Source: Curtobacterium sp. MCBA15_001 | Lineage (GTDB): Bacteria > Actinomycetota > Actinomycetes > Actinomycetales > Microbacteriaceae | DNA: 64,000 nucleotides | Assembly (NCBI RefSeq): GCF_001864835.1 | Contig: NZ_MJGI01000026.1 | Span: forward strand, 88,632 to 152,631 | Reading direction: 5' to 3' | Shown here: positions 44,239 through 50,846 of the stretch, one piece after another | Position numbering within the stretch: position 1 is the first letter of the stretch | Layout of the letters: each line of letters begins with the position of its first letter | The notes under the pieces: generated by a model | What the model saw: the letters and a program-made list of their open reading frames with translations, nothing else | Told to the model about the DNA's origin: nothing | Database searches by the model: none | Translations under genes and position numbers: made by a program

Positions 44239-44801
44239 CCGTGACGGGGGATGGCAGCTGCGGCATACCAGCGATCAGAGCTGAACTCCGAGCGGCCCAT
44301 ACCGGACGATCGCGCGTAGCGTCCGCAGCAATCGTCGTCACGATCGTCACGCTCCTCTGTAGTTGCTCGGCCACCGGAGTAAGCAGGACGGACTTCAGGA
44401 CGAATCGCCAGGACGCGGAGACCGCACGCAACCTCGTGCTCGATGTTCCCGGTTCCGAGTGGAGAGCGGCTACTCGCACAACATCGCCAGCCCCGACCGA
44501 GTGCAGTTACGTCGGCGATCCGCGCGGTGGAGTCCAGCTGCACTGGGACTCGCGCGGCACACCCCCGACCGATCCCGAAGGCTGGATCGATGCTGTCGCC
44601 GTCGTCCTCCGAGACAACGACTATGCGGTGTCGATCCGGAGCACGGACTTCGGGAAGTACGGCGTTCTCCATCAAGTTCACACCCTGGACGGCGATCGCC
44701 CGGCGGTGTCAGCGGCTGCGAACCTACAGACCTCGTCTCTGACGGTCGACTCGGTGTGCGTTGGCGTCGACGATCACGACGTCGCCGGAGTCCGCGGTTG
44801 A
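44235..44801 (+). CDS. Lipoprotein, immunity-like paralogue 2
   Basis: Up to 188 residues from TTG in a TTGA overlap; GTG 44241 would also serve. Lipobox LLCSC after a long N-terminal leader. The conserved block PTECSYVGDPRGGVQLHWDS and the closing VDSVCVG are present. Base use here and in the previous gene is a little less GC-rich than in the housekeeping genes around. Confidence 0.7.
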   Translation: MTVTGDGSCGIPAIRAELRAAHTGRSRVASAAIVVTIVTLLCSCSATGVSRTDFRTNRQDAETARNLVLDVPGSEWRAATRTTSPAPTECSYVGDPRGGVQLHWDSRGTPPTDPEGWIDAVAVVLRDNDYAVSIRSTDFGKYGVLHQVHTLDGDRPAVSAAANLQTSSLTVDSVCVGVDDHDVAGVRG

Positions 44802-45286
44802 GGCGCCATCAGGGGACGACGGTCCCATCGATCGTGCTCGTCGTGGCGACTGCACTCGCCGTGCAGGGGTGCACCGCGACGCAGGGACCGAAGCCCCTGA
44901 GTGGCGAGACGGCCCAGGAGCAGATGCAGTCGCTGGTCCGGGACACGATGAAGACGGCCGGCGGCGAGTGGACGAGTGCGAGCAACGGTCCGGCCGCTGA
45001 TCCGTGCTCACTGCAGAATGGCTCGGAAGGCGTCTGGTTCTCGTGGGACCAGGACGCCGACGGGCCGAGCGATCCCGAGGCAGTGATGCACCGCGTCGAT
45101 CAGGCCTGGCAGGACAGAGGTCTCACGACGACGACGCAGAGCGTCGAGCGAACGGACGGCAAGACCTTGCACCGAGTCGGATCAGGAGGACGTGAAGTCG
45201 ATTCGATCGAGTTCAACGCCACGACGAGTCGGATGTCGATCAACGTCCAGTCACTCTGCGGAACCGGAAGCGTCCCGCCCGCATGA
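44798..45286 (+). CDS. Lipoprotein, immunity-like paralogue 3
   Basis: 162 residues from TTG 44798 (TTGA overlap). Lipobox AVQGC. Block ADPCSLQNGSEGVWFSWDQD, then HRVDQAWQDRGL and the closing VQSLCGTG. Very close to paralogue 4, so these two are a recent tandem duplication. Confidence 0.72.
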   Translation: MRRHQGTTVPSIVLVVATALAVQGCTATQGPKPLSGETAQEQMQSLVRDTMKTAGGEWTSASNGPAADPCSLQNGSEGVWFSWDQDADGPSDPEAVMHRVDQAWQDRGLTTTTQSVERTDGKTLHRVGSGGREVDSIEFNATTSRMSINVQSLCGTGSVPPA

Positions 45287-45774
45287 CACGAGCAACGCGT
45301 GCCCTCAGCTCTGCGGCGCTGATCCTGGCACTCACCATGGCCGCAACGGCCTGCACCCCGACGCTGCGCGACTCGGTGAGCGCCGAACATGCGTCCGAGC
45401 AGATGCAGGCGCTGGTCCGCGACACGATGCAAGCGGCGGGAGGGAGCTGGACGAGTCTGAGTGACGGGCCCCCGCCCGACCCGTGCACAACTCCGGCCGG
45501 CCACGATGGCGTCACGTTCTCGTGGGACCAGACCGCTGACGGAGTCACCGATCCGGGCGCTGCTGTGGAACGGGTGGAACAGGTGTGGCGAGACCAGGGG
45601 CTCGCCGCGAACACGCAGACTGCGAGGCGTGGGGACGGCAGGATCCTGCACCGAGTCGGCTCCACGGGCAAGGACGTCGACTCGATCTTGTTCGGCGTCA
45701 CGACGAGCGGCATGACCATCGAGGTGCAATCGCTCTGCGGATTGGGAGATGTCGATGACTTCTACCGGACCTGA
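45283..45774 (+). CDS. Lipoprotein, immunity-like paralogue 4
   Basis: 163 residues, ATGA overlap with paralogue 3. Lipobox ATAC. Block PDPCTTPAGHDGVTFSWDQT and closing VQSLCGLG; QMQALVRDTMQAAGGSW matches QMQSLVRDTMKTAGGEW in paralogue 3. End of the tightly overlapped part of the operon. Confidence 0.75.
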   Translation: MTRATRALSSAALILALTMAATACTPTLRDSVSAEHASEQMQALVRDTMQAAGGSWTSLSDGPPPDPCTTPAGHDGVTFSWDQTADGVTDPGAAVERVEQVWRDQGLAANTQTARRGDGRILHRVGSTGKDVDSILFGVTTSGMTIEVQSLCGLGDVDDFYRT

Positions 45775-45831
45775 GCGGGCGCCCCGAAGCCCGAGCGACG
45801 AGCTCGCCGCGCCGAGAGGGGCCTCCCTACG

Positions 45832-46455
45832 ATGAACGATGTGGACGACCTCGAACCGATCCTGCAGCGTGCCCGCCGTCGCACCGTCTGGATCGCCGCG
45901 ATCGGCGCTGTCGTCGGCGGGATCGGCGGTCTCGCGCTCGCGCTGACAGACGACCACGGCCTCCATGGTGTCCTCACTGTGATCGGCTTCGCCTGCGGAG
46001 TCGGCGGCATCGCCGGCGCCCTCTCCTTGATCCTGACGGTGAGCACCTACTCGCCCGACCTGCGTGTCCCGCTGGCCGGCCTGGACCGCGCGACACGCAG
46101 CAGGATCAACCGCAGCATCCGGGCCGGAGTGCCGGTCGCACCGCCGGACGGGGAACTCGCACGTCGGGGAGCCGACCGTGCGCGCGCGCTGGCGCTGCTC
46201 CTCCCGTACCAGACAGCACAACTCGCACTGCTCTACGTCGGCATCGGGGGCGTGCAGCTGCCGCAACTGACGTCGGACGATCCGTGGCAGTTCTGGTTCA
46301 GCCGCATCTTCCTGTTGGCGATCGTGCTCGTCGGCGCGTTCTTCGCGCTCTTCACCCGACGCAAGGTCGCTGCCGCGCGCCGGTACCTCCGGGCTGTCGA
46401 GGCGCAGCGGCTCAGCAGCATCCCGAACGCAGGCTCAGCACCGTCAGTACGGTGA
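45832..46455 (+). CDS. Membrane protein of the T7SS-like locus
   Basis: 207 residues with four hydrophobic spans in two pairs (about 20-75 and 125-170) and a charged middle with RRGADRARALALL. Not recognised. It sits 57 nt after the last lipoprotein on the same strand and 16 nt before a 58-residue gene, so it probably belongs to the operon. Confidence 0.6.
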   Translation: MNDVDDLEPILQRARRRTVWIAAIGAVVGGIGGLALALTDDHGLHGVLTVIGFACGVGGIAGALSLILTVSTYSPDLRVPLAGLDRATRSRINRSIRAGVPVAPPDGELARRGADRARALALLLPYQTAQLALLYVGIGGVQLPQLTSDDPWQFWFSRIFLLAIVLVGAFFALFTRRKVAAARRYLRAVEAQRLSSIPNAGSAPSVR

Positions 46456-46471
46456 TCGGCAAGGGGGAACG

Positions 46472-46648
46472 ATGAGCGACAGCGTCAACACCTGGGCCCA
46501 GTTCGTCGTTCGCCGATCGTGGTTCCGCACGACCTTGCCCGCGATCCTCGGCGGCATCGTGCTCCTGGAGCTCGGACGCATCCTGCGGCTCGCAAGGTAT
46601 CGCCCGGAGCAGTGGGCTGAGTGCGAACGGCTCGGGGTGCCGAACTAG
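46472..46648 (+). CDS. 58-residue hypothetical protein
   Basis: ATG 46472 behind AAGGGGGAA. MSDSVNTWAQFVVRRSWFRT then a hydrophobic stretch (TLPAILGGIVLLELGRILRL) and a charged end. Probably one membrane helix. No family known. Its TAG overlaps the stop of the convergent DUF1653 gene in CTAG. Confidence 0.6.
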   Translation: MSDSVNTWAQFVVRRSWFRTTLPAILGGIVLLELGRILRLARYRPEQWAECERLGVPN

Positions 46649-46863
46649 TCGTCGAGCCGGACGAACCGCGGTCCCTCGTACCCATCGCGCGACACGTGCG
46701 CAGTGAAGTCCGCGAGCGACCGCACCCAGTGCCCGTGCTCGCCGTACAGCGCCTGGTAGACGATCACCGGCTCCTCGGTCTCGACGTCCCGAGCGACGAG
46801 CACGACCTGGTACTCGCCGCCCTTGAAGTGCCGGTATCGCCCAGGCGTCACGTCGCTGCTCAC
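46645..46863 (-). CDS. DUF1653 protein
   Basis: 72 residues from GTG 46863. PGRYRHFKGGEYQVV, ETEEPVIVYQALYGEHGHWVRSL match DUF1653 well over its whole length. Role unknown. It follows the GNAT gene by 10 nt on the same strand, so the two are probably one operon. Confidence 0.85.
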   Translation of the reverse strand: MSSDVTPGRYRHFKGGEYQVVLVARDVETEEPVIVYQALYGEHGHWVRSLADFTAHVSRDGYEGPRFVRLDD

Positions 46864-46873
46864 GCTCCCGATG

Positions 46874-47389
46874 CTACGGGCGACCCGGGTCGACCGGGCG
46901 CGTCCAGATGCTGACGGTGCTCTCGAGCTTGTCGTAGCGGTAGGGCTTGACCTCCCCCGTAGGCGCGTACCCGAGTGCACTCCAGAACGGCTCGGCATGG
47001 GCGGCATTGCGCTCGACGATCCCCAGGCGCATCTGCGTCGCATTGACCTCCTGCAGCACGCGGTCGAGGACCGCCTCGTGCAGCCGCCGTCCCACGCCCT
47101 GCCCGTGATGCGCGCCGTGCACGAGCAGCAGCCCGATGTGCGCCGTCGACGTGTCCGGCCAGCCGAACAGCACGTCGGCGAAGGCGATGAGGACGCCGTC
47201 GTCCCAGAGGCCGATGCCCCGCTTGCCAGCCGGATCGAAGTCCGGCGGCACCGAGATGAGCGCCGAGAGGGCGTCCGACGAACCAGGCGGGTGCCCGGTG
47301 ACGCGTTCGGCGTACGCCGGATACGACTCGATCAGCTCCTGCAGGGCGTCGACGTCGCCCTGCTCCAGATCGCGGATCACGATGGCCAT
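46874..47389 (-). CDS. GNAT-family N-acetyltransferase
   Basis: 171 residues from ATG 47389. Acetyl-CoA loop V-x-x-x-x-x-G-x-G: LLVHGAHHGQGVGRRLHE; the C-terminal NAAHAEPFWSALGYAPTGEV is also typical. Acceptor unknown. Operon with DUF1653; divergent from the TMEM175-like gene. Confidence 0.85.
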   Translation of the reverse strand: MAIVIRDLEQGDVDALQELIESYPAYAERVTGHPPGSSDALSALISVPPDFDPAGKRGIGLWDDGVLIAFADVLFGWPDTSTAHIGLLLVHGAHHGQGVGRRLHEAVLDRVLQEVNATQMRLGIVERNAAHAEPFWSALGYAPTGEVKPYRYDKLESTVSIWTRPVDPGRP

Positions 47390-47439
47390 CGACTCAGTCT
47401 CCGCCTCGTCAGTCGCGGTGGTCTGCGACCCGCAATCGA

Positions 47440-47508
47440 CGGTCAGGAGGCGCGACCCACCTGCGCGACGCACGTCGCGTGGGCGAGGTGATCCGGGCCT
47501 CCTGACCG
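47440..47508. repeat. GGAGGC-type palindrome between divergent genes
   Basis: CGGTCAGGAGGC (47440-47451) pairs exactly with GCCTCCTGACCG (47497-47508); inside, GCGAC-GCAC-GTCGC at about 47465-47478 forms a further stem. It lies between two divergent starts (47389 and 47539), so it is not a terminator in the usual place. Confidence 0.6.
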
Positions 47509-47538
47509 AGCGTCCGTCACGTCTCTAGACTCGCGATC

Positions 47539-48162
47539 ATGAGCGAACCGGCACGGACCGAACGCGGACTCGACCGTCTCGTCAACTTCTCGGACGCGAC
47601 CGTGGCGATCGCCATCACGCTGCTGGTCCTGCCGCTGGTCGACCTGGCGGCGGACCTGCGCGACGGGCAGAGCACCGGCGACCTGCTCGCCGAACACTGG
47701 CCCGCGCTGGTCGCCTTCGTCGTGACGTTCTGGGTGATCGCGGGCTTCTGGCGCGCACACCACCGCGTGTTCGAGCACGTCCACACGTACGACGAGCGCG
47801 TCCTGCACCTCAACTTCGTGTGGCTGATCAGCATCGTGTTCCTGCCGTTCGCGGCGAACCTGCTCAACCACGGGATCGACGGCGACCGGCTGTCGTTCGC
47901 CGTGTACATCGGGACGATGCTCGTCACGAGCCTGTCGCTCGCCGCCATCGAGCTGCGGCTGACTCGTCATCCGGAACTCGTGTCGACGCCGTTGCCGAAC
48001 GCCCGCAAGGGGCTCGTCGCCTCGGGACTGCTCGCATTGGCCCTCGTGCTCGCCGTGGCGTTCCCGAACGTCGGGATGTTCTGGGTGCTGCTCCTGCTGT
48101 TCCAGGGGCGGGTCGGCAAGCTGGTCGACCGCCGACGGACGGCGCCGATCCGCACGCAGTAG
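47539..48162 (+). CDS. TMEM175-like (DUF1211) channel protein
   Basis: 207 residues. The first helix RLVNFSDATVAIAITLLVLPL carries the FSD motif of TMEM175-type potassium channels; six hydrophobic spans in all, the length of a bacterial single-repeat channel subunit. FWRAHHRVFEHV is also conserved. Expected tetrameric ion channel. Upstream is the palindrome at 47440-47508. Confidence 0.88.
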   Translation: MSEPARTERGLDRLVNFSDATVAIAITLLVLPLVDLAADLRDGQSTGDLLAEHWPALVAFVVTFWVIAGFWRAHHRVFEHVHTYDERVLHLNFVWLISIVFLPFAANLLNHGIDGDRLSFAVYIGTMLVTSLSLAAIELRLTRHPELVSTPLPNARKGLVASGLLALALVLAVAFPNVGMFWVLLLLFQGRVGKLVDRRRTAPIRTQ

Positions 48163-48236
48163 CCGCACGGCCGGCCGGACTCGGCGGCGGACACTCCCCC
48201 CAATGAGAGCGTCCGATGTCGAGCCCGACCGTCCGG

Positions 48237-49178
48237 TCATGCGGCCTGCAGTGCCTGCTCGCTGAGCGCGACGAGGTCGTCAGCGCGGAGGGCCGGCCAC
48301 CCGTGCAGGAGCTCACGCCACTCGGACGGGAGTGCCGCCGCACCGTAGAGCGCCCCGGCAAGGCCGCCTGCGATCGCCGCGACGGTGTCCGTGTCGTTGC
48401 CGGTGCGGACTGCACGGACGAGGGCGTCCTCGAGGGTCGAGCTCTGCCGGACCGCCGCGTAGGCAGCCTGCAACGCGGAGACGACCCACCCGTTCGAGTC
48501 GGTGAAGTCGATCGGCTGTGAGCGTTCCGCGACGTCGAGCCGTTCGGCCCAACGCCGTTGCTCGTCTTCGCCCAGCAGCGGGAGTCCCCGTCGGACGTCG
48601 AGCTCCCCGGTCAGCACCGCGTGCCGGATCGCCACGCACCAGAGCACACACGCGTCCCCCGCATCCGCCTCGAAGTGCGTCAGGTCGCTGATCGATCGCG
48701 CCGCCGATGCCAGGTCTTGCTCCTCGCCGTCAGCGCCGGCCAGGTACCCGAGGACGAGCGGCGCGGTCCGCATGAGCGATCCGTTGCCGGCTGACTGGCC
48801 CTTGTACTCGTGTTCCCGCCGGGCCGCAGCGCGACTGGCGGAGGCGGTGTGGGCCTCCAGACCGGTGAGGACGTTGCGCGTCTGGATGCCGACGTCCGGT
48901 GCGTTCTTGGCCCACGCTGCCCAGGCAGCGACGAGGCCGTCGAGCGATGCCTCGTCCGCGGGGTCTCCGCCCCGGGCGAGGGTCCGGAGGATCGGGACGC
49001 CCATGCTCGTGTCGTCGGTCCACTCCCCCGGTGCCCAGCCGAACGAGCCGCCACCGGCCATGCGGATCGGGGTGGGTTCCGGGACTGCGGGCTTGAACTC
49101 GTAGCCAGCGCCGAGGGCATCGCCTGCGGCGGAGCCGAGCACGGCCCCGATTGCTCGGTCGCGGGTGGTGGTGTCCAT
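48237..49178 (-). CDS. ADP-ribosylglycohydrolase, DraG type
   Basis: 313 residues from ATG 49178 with GAGGAGG ahead. GSAAGDALGAGYEF, EWTDDTSM (metal-binding Asp pair) and RTGNDTDTVAAIAGGLAGALYG (second metal site) are the conserved sites of the family. It removes ADP-ribose from proteins or hydrolyses related compounds. Divergent from the NrtR-like gene; two operator-like repeats lie between, so it is very likely an NrtR target. Confidence 0.9.
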   Translation of the reverse strand: MDTTTRDRAIGAVLGSAAGDALGAGYEFKPAVPEPTPIRMAGGGSFGWAPGEWTDDTSMGVPILRTLARGGDPADEASLDGLVAAWAAWAKNAPDVGIQTRNVLTGLEAHTASASRAAARREHEYKGQSAGNGSLMRTAPLVLGYLAGADGEEQDLASAARSISDLTHFEADAGDACVLWCVAIRHAVLTGELDVRRGLPLLGEDEQRRWAERLDVAERSQPIDFTDSNGWVVSALQAAYAAVRQSSTLEDALVRAVRTGNDTDTVAAIAGGLAGALYGAAALPSEWRELLHGWPALRADDLVALSEQALQAA

Positions 49179-49191
49179 GGCGCCTCCTCGA

Positions 49192-49213
49192 GTTTGCGCG
49201 TTATTGCGTTAAC
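49192..49213. promoter_or_regulatory. NrtR-type operator 1
   Basis: 22 bp with ends GTTTGCGC and GCGTTAAC separated by GTTATT: an imperfect palindrome. It sits 13 bp before the DraG-like start. It matches the second copy (49231-49252) in length and in 8 of the first 8 bases. Confidence 0.7.
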
Positions 49214-49230
49214 TGTGACACGCCCTCCCG

Positions 49231-49252
49231 GTTTGCGCAAGTACGCGTAAAC
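49231..49252. promoter_or_regulatory. NrtR-type operator 2
   Basis: 22 bp with ends GTTTGCGC and GCGTAAAC around AAGTAC, ending 8 bp before the NrtR-like GTG. TAAACT at 49248-49253 could be a -10, which would make the regulator mRNA nearly leaderless. Centre-to-centre distance to operator 1 is 39 bp. Confidence 0.7.
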
Positions 49253-49260
49253 TCGGCGTC

Positions 49261-49923
49261 GTGAGTGACTACCGCGATGCTGCCGGAAAACGCCTGGTCG
49301 ACTACCCCCGACCGTCGGTAGCTGTGGACACAGCCGTCCTGACCGTGCCTGTGGAGGGATCGCTGTCGGTGCTGCGGGTGCGGGATGCGGTCGACGGCGA
49401 CTGGCGGCTGCCGGGGACGTTCGTGCACGAGGGTGAGCGGCTGGCTGACGCCGTGCTGCGGTCGCTGCGCACGAAGGCCGGGGTGACGGGGTTGTCGCCG
49501 CAGCAGCTGCACGTGTTCGACGAGCCTGGGCGGGACGACCGGGGGTGGGTGATGTCGGTGGCGCACCTCGACGTCGTGCCAGCGGCGGAGCTCTCGCTCG
49601 GCGTGGAGGCGCGGCTCCTTCCCGTCAGCGAGGCGACCGGAATGGTGCATGGTCACGACGACATCATCGCCGTGGCCGTCGATCGGTTGCGCGCGGACTA
49701 CGCGGGGGCGCCGGATCCGTGGGGGCTCGTGGCGGAGCCGTTCACGATCACCGAGTTGCGGCGGGTGCACGAGGCGGTGGCGGGGCGGGCGTTGTTGCCG
49801 GACTCGTTCCGGAGGGCGATGGTGCCGATGCTGGTGGTGGCCGAAGGGAAGCGGGCGGAGGGGCCGGGGAAGCCGGCGGGGCTGTGGAGGAAGAACGGCA
49901 GCCATCGCCGTGCAATCTCATGA
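49261..49923 (+). CDS. nrtR: NrtR-like transcriptional regulator (degenerate NUDIX + winged helix)
   Basis: 220 residues from GTG 49261. The N-terminal NUDIX fold has GTFVHEGERLADAVLRSLRTKAGV in place of the catalytic box, lacking the E-x-x-E-E core, as expected for NrtR regulators that bind ADP-ribose without hydrolysing it. The C-terminal part PFTITELRRVHEAVAGRALLPDSFRRAM is the NrtR winged helix. NrtR proteins control NAD metabolism and ADP-ribosylation genes; here the divergent DraG-like gene is the probable target, with autoregulation. Confidence 0.85.
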   Translation: MSDYRDAAGKRLVDYPRPSVAVDTAVLTVPVEGSLSVLRVRDAVDGDWRLPGTFVHEGERLADAVLRSLRTKAGVTGLSPQQLHVFDEPGRDDRGWVMSVAHLDVVPAAELSLGVEARLLPVSEATGMVHGHDDIIAVAVDRLRADYAGAPDPWGLVAEPFTITELRRVHEAVAGRALLPDSFRRAMVPMLVVAEGKRAEGPGKPAGLWRKNGSHRRAIS

Positions 49924-50846
49924 AAGGGGACGGAGTTCCGATCACTACAACAACGGGGATTGCGCCGACCAATCAAACCAGGCTGAATCACATCGAGCGC
50001 GGTGGCGACGCACGAAGATGCGCCACGGGCGAACCTCGGCGGCGATGCCCAAAGGCAGTCGCGATCGCATGTGTCCAACTCGGGCCAGCGTCCAATAGCG
50101 CACGACCAAAGAAGTTACGCCAAGTCCGGCGTCGCAGGCACTAGCCGGGTTCGGCAGCGTAGATCGCGGCCGGCGACGGGCGGCGGTCCGCCATACTTTG
50201 ACTGGAACGGTCGGCCATCGTCGAGCCACAGGACGCACACGGCATCCAGTGCCGACGATACCAGCAGTGCGCCGACGCGAAGATGGGTGCCATCGGGCGC
50301 TGGGACATACGCACGAGTCAGCCAAAGGCCGCTTCCTTCGAACGGGGCCCCGATTCCCCCGGGCGAGATCGAGTACCGCGCGTGCTCCGGCGCGGTGGGC
50401 CGATCCCGTCGACCACCTCCCACGACTCGAATCGCAGGAGCGTGCACAGACACATTGGGTAGGCCCCGTGCGGGTGGCGCATGACGGGAACAATAATGCC
50501 GTTAGTGCCGACAAACCTCCCTTGCTTAACCACGCCTCTCAGTAAAGAGCCTTCGCGTTATTTCCGGAGATTTTGTCGTTGAAGCCTTCATCGAGGAGAA
50601 AACATCTTTCGGATAGCCTCACGACCCACCGCCCCTCGCTCGTGATGCCAACGTTACAGAACGGTCGTCGGTTCTATTAAATAGACCTCGAACAAAGGAT
50701 AAATGCCGTCTTTGTAAGAACGGGTCCCAAGACCTGTGCGAATAGTTTGGCACGCCTGCCAGTTTCAGCCGGCACGCCCACTAGTCGTAAACGTTGATCT
50801 CCTGCCGCGTCAAACTCAGTCGGAGCTTGGTGGGCGCGTCGCCGTC
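49924..50846. other. AT-richer region without a secure gene
   Basis: The base composition drops clearly against the neighbours, most of all at 50520-50760, which has AAATAGACC, GGATAAATG and TTCTATTAAATAGA. No ORF is convincing apart from a broken minus-strand reading at 50115-50533. This looks like the left flank of the inserted restriction-modification gene. Confidence 0.6.
50115..50533 (-). pseudogene. Possible frame-disrupted hypothetical gene
   Basis: On the minus strand, 50533 leads into VKQGRFVGTNGIIVPVMR and CLCTLLRFESWEVVDGIG, which loses sense near 50400. From there the next frame carries PEHARYSISPGGIGAPFEG, then VGALLVSSALDAVCVLWLDD and ends at 50115. Together they read like one protein of about 135 residues with a frameshift. 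Not recognised. Confidence 0.35.

Noticed and set aside
49945..50514. 189-codon minus-strand frame in the AT-rich flank
   Set aside because: Cys/Arg/Ser-rich with no sensible fold; the neighbouring two frames read better as a broken gene.
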